This document shows positions 22,033 to 33,541 of a stretch of DNA of 64,000 nt, piece after piece. The notes under the pieces were generated by a model. That model did no database searches. It was not told the origin of the DNA and saw only the letters and a program-made list of their open reading frames with translations. A program made the position numbers and the translations under genes. The stretch spans positions 51,703,798-51,767,797 of the forward strand of contig OX326957.1 in NCBI GenBank assembly GCA_946800325.1, in the 5' to 3' direction. The stretch's first letter is position 1, and every line of letters begins with the position of its first letter. The DNA is from Luzula sylvatica. Taxonomy: Eukaryota > Streptophyta > Magnoliopsida > Poales > Juncaceae.

Positions 22033-23271
22033 GGAAAATGTTGTATGCCCCCCAACTTTCCCCTGACACTGTTGATGTGTTGGCATGGGTGTTAAACCAT
22101 AGGACACTGCTAAACCTTCCGCGTCTGATGTGTTGTCACTGTTCAACCTTCCGCTGTCAGATGAATTATCGTTTAACACCCATTGGGAGGGAAAATAATT
22201 TTGAGTTTGAATTTTGAATTGTGAGTTCAAATGTTGAGTTCTTGTTAATTAGTAAATTATGTTGTTAAACGTTAATTGCTAATTCCAATGTTATTGTATT
22301 TTGATGATTTCATTGTCCGTTAATTGCTAATTTTGATAATCTTTTGGTGTTTAACCATAAACAATTTGTTTGGGTCTGTTAAACGGATTTCATTCTCGGC
22401 TGGTCTGTTAAATAACATTTTTTTGGTTTAATCTCTTATTTTACATTGGAATAATATTTAACATGAATTAACTGTGTTAAGCGTAACATTTAATGTTCGT
22501 TAATTACTAATTTTAATGTTCGTTAATTACTAATTTTAACCATAAACAATTTTTTTGGATCTTGTTAAACTGTTAAACGGATAATTAACTGTGTTAAGCA
22601 TAACATTTAACATTTGATATCGCTTAACAATCTAAAAGATCACATACCATAGTTGGAAATAATACAAATATTCATGCTTAATTATCAAATCTTTCAAATA
22701 ATACAAATATTTTCCTTAATAATACAAATTATTTCCTTAATGTAATACAAAAAATTTCCTTAATTAAATCTTACAAAACCGTCACTGACATTTACAGAAA
22801 ATAAAAAAATTACAAAACAGTCCCTGAAAAATTACAAAACAGTCCCTAAAAAATTACAAAATTGCCCCTGAAAAATTAGGTCAGAGCTGGGTTTCGACGG
22901 CTGGGTTTCTACCGGCAATGAGCTGGGTTTCGACAGCTCCTTGCTTTATGTCCGAATCTAAGCAAGATTTAACAGGGAAAAACAGGAATTAACAAAAATT
23001 AACAGGAATTAACAGAAATTAACCCCGAATCTAAGCAAGAATTAACAAAAAAACTCGAATCTAAGCAAGAAAATAACTAAAAAACTCGAATCTAGTTAAA
23101 CCCGAGAAAAAATCGATTTAAACCCTAGAAAAATCGATTTAAACCCGTCAAAAAACGACAAAAATCGAGTTAAACCCGAGAAAGGCGAAAAAAATCGGCC
23201 GATTTTACCTGAGTGGCCGCCACGGCTGAACGGTCGCGCGGCGGCGGATCTGGTCGCGTGCGTACAGAGGG

Positions 23272-23338
<67 letters not shown>

Positions 23339-23347
23339 GCGGCTGTG

Positions 23348-23422
<75 letters not shown>

Positions 23423-23713
23423 AGAGAGAGAGAGAGAGAGGAAGCGACGGTCTGTTAAACGGCGGATCTGGTCGCGGCTGTGGAGAGAGAGAGGAGGCGG
23501 CTGTGGAGAATGGGAAGAGAGAGAAAAATAGGTTTCTAATCATATATATAGAATTTTGGCCTGTTAAACGTTAGGCCTGTTAAACGATAAATGGTAAAAA
23601 AATCGATCCCCTTAAGGGTTGTGAAAAAAATACCATTTAAGGTTTAACACCATGCACTTTACAGCACATCAACAGGTGGGGGGTAAGATAAGTGGGGGCA
23701 TACATCACGACTC
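22033..23713. mobile_element. Non-autonomous MULE derivative B
   Basis: It has the same ends as derivative A: it starts GGAAAATGTTGTATGCCCCC and ends in GGGGGCATACATCACGACTC. The flanking 9-mers TAATGAAAA (22024-22032) and TGATGAAAA (23714-23722) differ at one base, so they are a likely Mutator duplication. Subterminal AAACCTTCCGCGTC units and the CCCTGAAAAATTACAAAACA repeat are shared with A, as are about 250 bases at the right end. Long GA tracts lie near that end. Confidence 0.82.
23272..23441. repeat. (GA)n microsatellite in MULE derivative B
   Basis: Two long GA runs, about 23272-23333 and 23352-23441, separated by GGAGGCGGCTGTG. The long Arg/Glu and Ser/Leu ORFs on the two strands here are products of the repeat. 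Confidence 0.9.
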
Positions 23714-23717
23714 TGAT

Positions 23718-26395
23718 GAAAAATGTTGTATGCCCCTCTAATATCTCCCGAAGGTCTTGATGTGTTGTCATCAACTGTTAAACCATACGACATGTGGTAA
23801 ACCATGACCATATTTTATCAGGACATGCGTATCCTTGCAATCAAATTGTTGTTAAACCTTACGCGCGGTTGATAGTGACAGCGTCAGACAGTGACAGCGT
23901 CTCACAGTTGAACCTTACAAGGACATACGGTAATAATGACTTTTTCTTAATTACTTTCCCTTCTTTCTTCTTCATCCATTCACTCTTCTCTATTTTTTCT
24001 CTCTTCCACCAATCTTGGCGTTCTTGGCTCTAATATTTTACGCCAGACAACAATGGAGATTGGCCTACCACAAATATCTAGTGTTCGACAACGTTGAACC
24101 TTCAAGGGTAGCGACGACCATCATTGACAAACCAAGAAGCATGATACTCTTTTCCAACAATATTGTTTTCGGTGATCAACCTTACTGGTGTAGTTTTTTC
24201 TTGATGATATTATTTTTCAGCGATATCGTTTTCCAGTGACCAACCTTACTTGTACAGTTTTTTCTAGTATTTTTTTTCATCTTTTATTAACCCTATTTTT
24301 GTGTGTTTTTCAGATGCATTTTTGTTTTCTTTCTCTCTCAAAACATGTACTCGGTTAAGAAAAACTGAAAGTTTAATGTTTTCAGTGTTCGACGATGACC
24401 ATCCATATACTGGCTGTGATTATGCTTTAATGATTAACTAAGATTATACTTTAATGTGTCATGTTTTTAATTTAAATTTTGAAATTTGGTCTGTAATGTT
24501 TAACTGTGATTATGCTTTAGTTGGGATGATTTTAATGTTATGCTGTCAAATCGCATTTTATTGATGATTTTAATATTTAACTGGGATTAAGCATAATGTT
24601 TAATTAGGATTATGCTTTAATGTTTCATTTTGTTCATGTTTATTTTGGAGTTTGATATTTCTAAACAATGTTTTGTAAAAATTATGTCTATGACAAGGTG
24701 TGTTTAGGTTTATTTTGAAAAATATTTTGTTAATGTATGTTAAATTCTCATTTAATATAATTGACTGTGATTATGCTGTAATATTTTTTTATTTAGGTTT
24801 ATTTTGAAGTTTGGTATTTGTGAACGATTTTTTGTATTAATTATGTGTAGGATTTGGGGTGAAACTGTGCGATATTGTGTGAAATTCTCATGTAATATAA
24901 ATTTTTGTTCGGTTTAATAAAGTGTGTGAAATTGTGGTTTAATAGTTAGTTAATCCTTATGGAATCAAGTTAGAACGAACCTCTTCAAAACGAATTCGAA
25001 AATTTTGCAAAATGAAATATCAAATAAAAGTAAAACCTGAAAACGGAATTAGGTAAAATTGAAACTGTTATTGCAATAAATTTATGTTAAATGTAACATC
25101 AAATGACAACAAAACCTAAAAACAAAATTATTTAATCTTGAAAAGAAATTTAAAATTGAATGATTCTAAGGATGAAAATATTTTAAACTCCTTTTGAAAT
25201 TGTATATTAAACCTCATTAGGAAAAATAGAAATTAAATCTTAAAAGAATTTTAAAATTAATTCGAAATTTTTGTAAAATGAAATATGGATTAACAGTAAA
25301 ACCTAAAAACACAATTACAAAAAGTTAAATCTACAAAGAAATTTGGTTCGAAATCAAAATTTTGTTTTCTTAAAAGCATTACAGGAACACCAAAAAATGG
25401 TTCAATCCAAAAAGAAATTGATAGAAAATCAAAATTATTTCACTGAAATTCGTTAAATAAAACAACAAAAAGAAATTAAATCTAAAAAGAAATTTGGTTC
25501 GAAATCAAAATTATTAGTGTTAAAAGCATTATAGGAACACCAAAAAACAGTTCAATCTAAAATAAATTAATATAAAATCAAAATTAATTTTCTGATACTC
25601 ATTAAATCGAACAACAAAAAGAATTTGAATCTAAAAAAAATTGGTTCAAAATCATAATTATTTGTCTTAAAAGCATTAAAGAACACTAAAAAACAGTTTT
25701 AATCTAAAAAGAAATTGATAGAAAATCAAAATTATTTCTCTGATACTCATTAAATCGGACAACAAAAAGAATTTAAATCTAAAAAGGAATTTGGTTCAAA
25801 ATAAAAATTATTTGTCTTAAAATCATTACAAGAACACCAAAAAACAGTTCAATCTGAAAAGAAATTGATAGAAAATCAAAATTATTTCTCTGATTTTGCA
25901 CTGAACTGTCAAACAGTCGCATATTTAAGAATCAAATGCATTAGCTCCAGTTTTATGCATGAAACTGACAAAATTAACAACCAGAAAAAATTACTAACTA
26001 AGCTTAATTTGAAATTTGTTGTATTTGTGTAAAATTGTTATTTTCATCTAGGTTGTATTTTATACCAGTGTTGTCTAAATTTGAATTTCAAAAAAAATTG
26101 AATTTTCCTCCTATGGTTGTTAACGTTAAATGACATAGAAGAGCAATTAATGCCAACTAAATCAATTAATGCTCTCCTGCTATACAATCTTGGCTGCAAA
26201 TAGTACAAATTCGATACAGCATGTTAAATGCAAAATCCTATAACATTTAACATATCGGGAAAAAGGTGGGGGTTCAACCTTAAACTCAAAAAATGGATTT
26301 GTCGCAATAGGTCCGCGAAAAAAAAAATCCACAAGATTTAACAGGCCTACTTTCCAGCACATCAACAATCTTGAGGAGTCTCTGCTATGTGCTCT
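23718..26395. mobile_element. Non-autonomous MULE derivative C
   Basis: It starts GAAAAATGTTGTATGCCCC almost on top of the right flank of derivative B and continues to TTGATGTGTTG with GTTAAACC subterminal words, as in A and B. The right end is worn: TTTAACAGGCC then GCACATCAACAATCTTGAGGAG (about 26335-26380) resembles the right ends of A and B, but the outermost bases and target duplication are not clear. The interior is AT-rich and non-coding, with an array at 25338-25900. Confidence 0.5.
25338..25900. repeat. About four tandem repeats of about 150 bp
   Basis: Units begin at GAAATTTGGTTC-like sequence near 25338, 25488, 25637 and 25786. Each contains TTAAAAGCATTA, GGAACACCAAAAAA and AGAAATTGATAGAAAATC. 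The copies have diverged and are non-coding. Confidence 0.7.
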
Positions 26396-26483
26396 CTACT
26401 CCTTAGCCATTCTAAATAAATAAGGACTTTGCTTAATTGAACATAAATACATAATTCATGTTTTCATGCTGCATGCAGTTATA

Positions 26484-26780
26484 TGTTTGCAGTGGCGATC
26501 TAGGGGGCGAACGGGAGGCCCGGCCCCCCCATGAAATCAAGAACCGATGCGTTAGCGAAGAAATAAGGTGATTTTGCTCGTTTAGAAAGTAATAAATATG
26601 ATAAATTTGTTTGTATTTCACAAATATTAGAGTAGTGTTGTGATAAAGTTGATATTTGAGAGATAGAAGGTTTTGAGTTCAAGACCCTCAAGTCACATTT
26701 TTTATTTTATTTTTATTTCGGTCCTCCCTATAAAATTCGGCTCCCCTATATATTGATCCTGGATCCTCCCGTCTGTTTGG
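26484..26780. mobile_element. Possible hAT-like MITE
   Basis: The left end CAGTGGCGATCTAGG and the right end, read inward as CAGACGGGAGGATCCAGG, form a weak inverted repeat of the kind seen at intact hAT ends elsewhere in this window. No clean 8-bp duplication was found. Confidence 0.35.
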
Positions 26781-27764
26781 AAGCTGTTTGGAAGCCTAAA
26801 AAATGGATCCAAATTGAAAAAGCTAGATACATCTCCCGAATATTTGGGCCCAAATATGTACTCATAACAGAGTTGGGCCATGATAATATCAAACCCTAAT
26901 TTACTGCCTAACACAATATATTAGAGTTCTTCTCAATATTTTACTTGTCCATGACCCCATGTACGGTGCTCCCTTATTTCACCAAAACATCATCTATATA
27001 ATAATTAACATAATTAATCAGCATATCATATATATATATATATAGTATTAAGTGGCACATGTTAATTGTTATGCATGTTAATTATATGACACATGTTAAT
27101 TAATTATGTATCATATGTTAATTTTAATATAAAGGATGTTTTGGTGAATTCTGGGAGCAAAGTAAATTTCCCCAATTTTTACTAAAAGCATGTTAATTTT
27201 TTTTGTCAATAGCAACTGATGGCTGAAAGACAACAGTACACAAAGAGCTCCACTGATCAGTATCAGTCTCAGAAAATTGGTGAAATGATTTTGGGATTCC
27301 AATCCAGTGAGCAATACCTGAGTCATTTAATAGCACACCATTACAATATACCAAAAAGAAAGCAATTTAAAATCATTCTCAACTCTCAATGAGATATTTT
27401 ATCTCTTTCAGAAAAGAAATGAGATATTTTATCATGCTGATCAAATCGTCTATTATTTTTCGCCGACAAAATTATTACCGCATGAGGTGTGTTTGACACT
27501 ATATAGCAATTATAAGCAACACTACTAGATCTCGAATTGATATTTTTGTGGATGAAATTCTTGAGTAGATTTTGATATTTCACTTAATTTTTTTTTTTTT
27601 AAGAAACAGACGTAGCCTTTTTGATATATTGAAATAAAGAAAAGTTTTATACAATAATCATGAACATGTTGTTCAAGTTAAAAGGTAAATTTAAACGAAA
27701 ATTTGCTTAAGTATTTCACTTAATTTTACTTGTAAATTTGTAATAAAGTACTGAAAGTTCCGCC

Positions 27765-27772
27765 TATATAAA
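27765..27772 (+). promoter_or_regulatory. TATA box of peptide gene copy 1
   Basis: TATATAAA within CGCCTATATAAACCG lies about 40 bases before the 5'UTR donor at 27814. The same sequence stands at the same place in copy 2. Confidence 0.7.
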
Positions 27773-27898
27773 CCGTTTCCGTAAGTAAATAATAAAAAGA
27801 AAAGTTCTTAAAGGTAAGCTCTAAATATCTTCTCTTATGTTTGCTTTTATTATAATAAATTCAAAATAAAATTACTTGAAATGAAAAAAATCAACAAC

Positions 27899-28009
27899 TT
27901 CCTAGACCAAAAAAAATGCGCTTAAACACAGTAAATTCTTGTTAGCATGGTTTGGACCGTGTATAAAAGAAAAGAAAAACCGTGTTTAAACGCGTTTTTT
28001 GGTGTAGTG
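27899..28009. mobile_element. CACTA-type miniature element in the 5'UTR intron of copy 1
   Basis: The right end read inward is CACTACACCAAAAAACGCG, the classic CACTA/En-Spm terminus. The left end CCTAGACCAAAAAAAATGCG is a decayed partner. The 111 bases are absent from the matching intron of copy 2, so insertion followed the duplication, or excision occurred in the other copy. Confidence 0.65.
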
Positions 28010-28125
28010 ATAGATACCATTTAACCTATCAGTATAAAACTATTAATGGAAATGGTGAACAATGTAAGTATAGATCTTGACAAAAAAAATCACGAAATAA
28101 TATTGTGCAGGCCGCATAACCAGCT

Positions 28126-28497
28126 ATGAAGTACGCATTCCTGCTTCTTGTTGTGTTCTTTTCCGCAATTGCTTTCTCGGAGTCTCTAACAATAGGTGAA
28201 AAGCACTGCGACAACAAAGCAATAGTTTTCACTCTGCGTGGGCTTAAAATAAAATCAAGCACAGTCAACTCCTTTGTCGATGCAAAAACTATAAATGACG
28301 ATCTTATAGGTGGAACGTTCAAGACTAATGCTAAAAAGCTCTCTCTTGGTCACAACCATGTGACATGATCGACTAAAAGTTATGGAACTATGAATGTTCA
28401 TGTAAAAGATGTGATAACAGATGAGAGCCACCATCAGTTTAGTATTACCGATGCTCGTAGAATCGCCCATATGATGAATGGAGCACATCCACCTTAA
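28126..28497 (+). pseudogene. Small secreted protein gene, copy 1, with one nonsense codon
   Basis: It encodes a signal peptide (MKYAFLLLVVFFSAIAFSES) and then follows copy 2 closely. A TGA at 28366-28368 replaces the GGA (Gly) codon of copy 2. Beyond it the frame stays open to the TAA at 28495-28497 and still encodes the conserved end (SHHQFSITDA ... GAHPP). The gene has a TATA box, a 5'UTR intron (27814-28110) and an ATG 15 bases after the acceptor. The stop leaves an 80-residue product without the conserved tail. It could be a recent pseudogene, a readthrough candidate, or a shorter functional form; the first is simplest. Confidence 0.7.
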
Positions 28498-29384
28498 ATG
28501 CTATATATATAGTGTATATGTTAGTATGGTGTTCCAGACTTCTAGTTAAGAATTGCGGAATGCCTTGAACAAAATCAAGGGGTACCTTCTTGATCATGTA
28601 ATATTATATCAAGTTATGATGCATAACATAGTGTCCAAGCGAAGTTAAAATTAATTGTCGGAAAGTTATTGCGACACTCCATTATGCAGCAAAATATCTA
28701 GCATTTATAATTTATGTGAATTTCTTTTGAGAAACGTATTATCTTGATTTCCTAGCAAATATGGATAACATTTCCGTCAACGAGAAAAGAAACATACTTC
28801 TTTCCAGAAACAAAATGGGCGATTCCAAATCTTTACCGAAACAAAAAATTAATTGTTCTGCATGTTAAATTAATTATATATCATATGTTAATTGTAATAT
28901 AGATGATGTTTTGTTGAATTTGGGGCAAAGTAAATTTCCCCATGTTTACTGTTTTGCATTCTGTTTAATTTTACTAAAACCAGATTAATTTTTTTTTTTT
29001 TTGCGAATCATCAATTGAGGGCTGAGAGACAACAGTACACAGAGAACTCCACTGATCAGTGTCAGTTTCAGAATGATTTTCAAATCCAGTGAGCAATACC
29101 CGAGTCTTTTTATAACATAACTTACAGATATTACCAAAAAGAAAACAAATTTAACTGAAACCATTCTTAAGTCTCAATGAGATATTTTTATCGTGCCGAT
29201 CAAATCGTCTATATTCTTTTTTGCCGACAAAATTATTACCACATGTGATGTGTGTTTGACACTATATAGCAATTATAAACAACACTACTAGATCTCGATT
29301 AGATATTTCTGTGGATGAAATTATTGAGTAGATGTTTGATATTTCACTTAATTTTAATTGTAATAAAGTACTCAAAGTTCCGCC

Positions 29385-29392
29385 TATATAAA
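29385..29392 (+). promoter_or_regulatory. TATA box of peptide gene copy 2
   Basis: TATATAAA in CGCCTATATAAACCG, in the same context as copy 1 and about 60 bases before the 5'UTR donor at 29451. Confidence 0.7.
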
Positions 29393-29673
29393 CCGTTCAT
29401 CCGTTTATGTTTCCTTAAGTAAAATTAATAAAAAGAAGAGGTTCTTAAAGGTAAGCTCTGAATATCTTCTCTTATAAGTTTGCGTGTATTGTAATAAATT
29501 CAAAATAAAATATTACATGAAATGAAAAGAAATCAACAACTTGCTAGATTCATTACCTTATCATTTAAAAATGAAAAACTATGTAGATAAAACTATCAAT
29601 AGAAATGGTAAGAAATGTATGTATAGATGTTGACAAAAACTCTCGAAATAATATTGTGCAGGTATAACCAGCT

Positions 29674-30048
29674 ATGAAGTACTACTCATTTCTGCTTCTT
29701 GTTGTGTTCTTTTCCGCAATTGCTTTCTCGGAGTCTCTAACAAAAGGTGAAAAGCACGGCGACAACAATGCAATAGTTTTCACTCTACGTGGGCTCAAAA
29801 TAAAATCAAGCACAGTCAACTCCTTTGTCGATGCAAAAACTATAAATGACGATCTTATAGGTCGGACGTTCAAGACTAATGCTAAAAAGCTCTCTCTTGG
29901 TCTCAACCATGTAACTGGATCGACTAAAAGTATTGGTACTACGAATGTTCATGTAAAAGATGCGATAATAGATCAGAGCCACCATCAGTTTAGCATTACC
30001 GATGCTCGTGGATTCGCCCATATGATGAACGGAGCACATCCACCTTAA
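29674..30048 (+). CDS. Small secreted protein, 124 residues, unknown family
   Basis: The intact member of the tandem pair. A 5'UTR intron runs 29451-29661 (GTAAGC...TTGTGCAG) and the ATG is 12 bases into exon 2. Residues 1-20 or so form a signal peptide (hydrophobic core FLLLVVFFSAIAFS). The rest is polar and basic, has no Cys, and ends in DQSHHQFSITDARGFAHMMN then GAHPP. The layout (signal peptide, variable middle, conserved His-rich tail) is that of a secreted peptide precursor or small apoplastic protein. I do not recognise it as CLE, CEP, IDA, PIP, RGF or SCOOP. The gene at 31575 has a similar end (DSHHQFSLDQYH ... TPHP). The signalling role is inference. Confidence 0.8.
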   Translation: MKYYSFLLLVVFFSAIAFSESLTKGEKHGDNNAIVFTLRGLKIKSSTVNSFVDAKTINDDLIGRTFKTNAKKLSLGLNHVTGSTKSIGTTNVHVKDAIIDQSHHQFSITDARGFAHMMNGAHPP

Positions 30049-30250
30049 ATGTTATATATATAGTGTATATAATTAGTAATTAGTATGGTGTTTCTAGTTA
30101 AGAATTGGGGAATGTCTTGGACAAAATCAAGGGGTAACCCCTTGATCATGTAATAATTTTATCAAGTTATGATGCATAAAATAATGTCCAAGATAAGTTG
30201 GATTTAATTGTAGGAAAAGTTATTGCGACACACCATTATGCAGTAAAATA

Positions 30251-31370
30251 TAGGTTTTATAACTTATGTGAATTTCAATTTCTTTTGAGAAACGTACTAT
30301 CTTGATTATCCTAGAAAATATGGTTACCATTTCCCTCAACCAGAACAGATACATACTTCTTTTCAGAAACAAAATGGGCCAATCCAAATCTTTAAGGACA
30401 CAAAAAAAAAATATTTAGAAAAGAAACATACTTCTTTTCAGACACGAAACAAACGAAAACAAAAATGTTTATTTACAAGTACACATACAGAAACAAAGAA
30501 AAGATATCAATTTCTCCAAAACCTTATTTTGCTGATAATTCATTCAATTTCATTCCAAATGAATGAATATTGGCTTTACTCTTTATTGTATCGTAATATT
30601 ACCTAATTAATGAAACATAGTTCCTCCTATATATTATTTTATGAAGTAAAACTTCTCCAACATATTATATAGCCCTCCTTACCATTTAATTTTGATTGCC
30701 ATGAATCTATACTAGATTAGATGATAGGCTCGAATGATGTCGAAATGAACCTAATATTTTGAGGCTTAAGCTAAGTTTTCTTGCATCAAATAATTTTCAG
30801 CAGGGTGTCTGAAATCTTGTAAGAGCTAGCGCATCATAATACCAGATAGCGAACAAAATAGTAAATACCAGCCTTTTACAATTTATCTACAAATTAAATA
30901 TCCTTAATGTTGTTTTTGTCGATTCCAATCATTTACAAATATCGAAAACAAAATTATTATTATTATTATTATACACTAGTTTGTGCGTTCACGGTGTGGT
31001 ACGCATTATCGGTGTGATAAGCATTACCATCTAGGCACTTATTTATTGCTTCCTAGCAGAATTACATGACTGAATTATAAAATATATCTTTTTTTTTAGG
31101 TAATAATTATGAAAAGATGTCACCAATTTACATGATTACATTGGTTTTTACTTCTTGATGTATGTTCTCAATTTCATTTTACTTGTACTAACACTGTTCT
31201 TGCTCCTTTCCCTTTAAATTGCGCGACAAAATTATGCGTCGTTACATTAATAATTATTTTCTTAAGCATGCGCAATATCTATCGAATGCGCGTCAATTGT
31301 GATAAGATTCACCACTATCCTGGTATATATATTTTTCTTAATTTTAGCCTATTAATAAAGTGACTTCAAA
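30251..31370. other. Intergenic, no gene seen
   Basis: AT-rich sequence with a short (ATT)n run at about 30955-30972. No coding or TE structure was recognised. Confidence 0.45.
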
Positions 31371-31378
31371 GTTAGTAC

Positions 31379-31386
31379 TATAAATA
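31379..31386 (+). promoter_or_regulatory. TATA box of the third peptide gene
   Basis: TATAAATA lies about 57 bases before the proposed 5'UTR donor (AAAAAG then GTGAAC at 31443), the same layout as the two upstream genes. Confidence 0.55.
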
Positions 31387-31574
31387 TATAACATCCTTTC
31401 ATAGATAACCACTAATTCAACTAAAGAAGGAATAATAAAAAGGTGAACTCTATTATACCCTTCTTTTTCTTTTTTCCTTAAAACCTAAGATTATTTCCTG
31501 CCATAAATTGCACTTCAAACATGAAATCACAAGTAACTAATATAAGTACTTCTTTATCTCATTCAGGATTGAGA

Positions 31575-31838
31575 ATGAAGATCTCGTATAAATTTCTCGC
31601 CATTCTAGTATTCGCATTCATTATCTTCTCTGAAGATCTTGTTGAAGGGAGGGAGTTAGAAAACAAGATGGATCAGAAAAATGGTGTTACAAGCACTTCG
31701 GTTATTCCCGAAACAACAACCAGTAATGGAGATACAAAAGACGAAACGACCTATAGTGGCACATCAACTGATTCGCACCATCAATTCTCACTAGATCAAT
31801 ATCATAGGATTTCGCACAACCTCACTCCTCACCCCTAG
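31575..31838 (+). CDS. Small secreted protein, 87 residues, related to the 29674 gene
   Basis: I take the ATG at 31575, not the in-frame one at 31521. TTCTTTATCTCATTCAG ending at 31566 is a good splice acceptor, and with a donor at 31443 it gives a 5'UTR intron like those of the two upstream genes. From 31575 the protein opens with a typical signal peptide (MKISYKFLAILVFAFIIFSE). A Ser/Thr-rich, Cys-free middle follows, then DSHHQFSLDQYHRISHNLTP and HP. The tail shares SHHQFS and the final His-Pro with the 29674 product. Same strand, 1.5 kb downstream. Likely the same family of secreted peptides; the receptor and role are unknown. Confidence 0.75.
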   Translation: MKISYKFLAILVFAFIIFSEDLVEGRELENKMDQKNGVTSTSVIPETTTSNGDTKDETTYSGTSTDSHHQFSLDQYHRISHNLTPHP

Positions 31839-32804
31839 ACGCGCTTTATTAATTAAGATGCAACAATATAGTTCGAAGGTTGTGTGCTTTATTTTGTTAA
31901 GTGTGTGACAAAAGTGTGTCTTGGATAAAATGGCCTATCGTGTCATATAATTATGCGTGATGATTGAATAAATATCCAAGAATACCTAGTGTGGTTTATT
32001 TAATGTAACTTTGTTTTGTTACTTTTGGTGATTATGCTCATTTGACAAACAATTGCAATTATGCAATTACCTTGCAGAAATTCAGCACGAATAACCCTCA
32101 TTAGGGTTTTGTGTATAGTTTATGTTAACAATCAGAAAGTTACTTAATTGGGCTACCATTTTGTACCATTCAATAAAAGTTCATTATTAATTGCACATAA
32201 ATTTGTCTTTTGGTAGCATAGTGTCTAAGTAAACAAATGCATCATATTGTCTGACCTATCTGTATGCTAGCATTTTTTTTTTTTTTTTTTTTTTTTGCAA
32301 AATGTGTATGCTAGCATTACTAATGTTTCTTAACTCTATATTAGTTGAACTTGGGAAAGAAGATTCCCACCCTGAAAAGCAAAAGAATGTTTAGTTTAAT
32401 GCCCATTATGTTTTTTCATTAATAATATCATTACACTTTGTTTGTTTAGATCTTCTAATTAACGAAGTACCTGAATCCAGTACAAGCACAGAAAGAAAGT
32501 ATTTTATTGCTACCTACTAGTAGCCGTTAGGCGTTAGGGCATGAATAATCTTTTATTACAGTGCTTTCTAGGGTTTCAAGTATACATGCCTATTGGGCCC
32601 AAGGGCATGTGATGTGGAACCCTTAATGCCTGTAGAGTGGAGAGAGTGAAATTGCTCAAGTTGCATTATGATTGAAGTCCATTGTTTTAGAGGGTCTATA
32701 TTTAAAAGGCCCGTACTATTATAGGCCGAACTAGTGGGCTGATACATCCGTTTTAGGGCTTCTATCATGTCGATGTTTCCATAAAAAGCTGCATATATTC
32801 AACA
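31839..32804. other. Intergenic, with poly(T) tract
   Basis: No gene is visible. A run of about 24 T lies at about 32273-32297. The segment 32560-32770 resembles a worn exon but has no recognised homology. Confidence 0.45.
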
Positions 32805-32807
32805 TTA

Positions 32808-33538
32808 GGGGATTTACATATTTACCCTTTCTTAAATTTAAAATTACATATTTATCTTTTTTAAAATTAAAATATCATATTTATTCTTTCATAAATTTAA
32901 AATATCATATTTACCCAAAAATTAAATACCATCCAATTTCCCCGTTAAAATTAAAGGTCAACATTTAAAATTACTATTTTACCCTTTACATATTTACCCT
33001 TCTAAAAATCCAAAATATCATATTTACCCTTTTAAAAATAAAAAATATCATATTTACCCAAAGAATATAAAAATTTAATCTCATATAAAACAATATAAAC
33101 GCAAAAATACATCAATAAAATTCCAAAAGATAAGCATTGTACTAATCTCAAATGACAAAAACAAAAATGTAAAAAATATAGCTTCATAGCAAAAATTTAA
33201 CCATAACTAAAAATATTATTAAAATGTAGGACGTGATTTCTTCTCGTCGAGTGAGTAATGGTACGTATGTTATTTTTATTATTGAAAGGGTAAATATGAT
33301 ATTTTTATTTTTAAAGGGGTAAATATGATATTTTGGATTTTTAGAAGAGCAAATATGCAAAGGGTAAAATAGTAATTTTAAATCTTAACCGTTAAGTTTA
33401 ACGGAGAAATTGGATGGTTATTAATTTTTGGGCAAATATGATATTTTAGATTTATGAAAGGGTAATATGATGTTTTAATTTTACGAAGGGTAAATATGTA
33501 ATTTTAAGTTTAACAAAGGATAAATATGTAAATCTCCC
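32808..33538. mobile_element. Fold-back MITE, PIF/Harbinger-like
   Basis: A 731-bp element with long inverted arms (about 32808-33065 against 33285-33538) built from ATATCATATTTACCC units, flanked by TTA on both sides (32805-32807 and 33539-33541). The 3-bp TTA duplication is typical of PIF/Harbinger elements. Its transcript would fold into a long hairpin, a possible source of small RNA. No ORF. Confidence 0.75.
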
Positions 33539-33541
33539 TTA

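Larger units (their letters stand above)
27110..30250 (+). repeat. Tandem segmental duplication carrying two peptide genes
   Basis: About 27110-28690 and 28860-30250 are two diverged copies of one segment. Shared landmarks are GACAACAGTACACA upstream, CGCCTATATAAACCGT at the promoter, the 5'UTR intron, the coding region, and GGGGTA...CTTGATCATGTAAT downstream. Between them lies about 170 bases with no gene. Confidence 0.85.

Noticed and set aside
23205..23543. Ser/Leu-rich and Arg/Glu-rich ORFs
   Set aside because: Both are products of the GA microsatellite read on either strand.
26433..26914. Short minus-strand ORFs
   Set aside because: They overlap a possible MITE and give no recognisable protein.
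31521..31574. N-terminal extension of the third peptide gene
   Set aside because: It is probably intronic, since a good acceptor ends at 31566 and the signal peptide begins at 31575.
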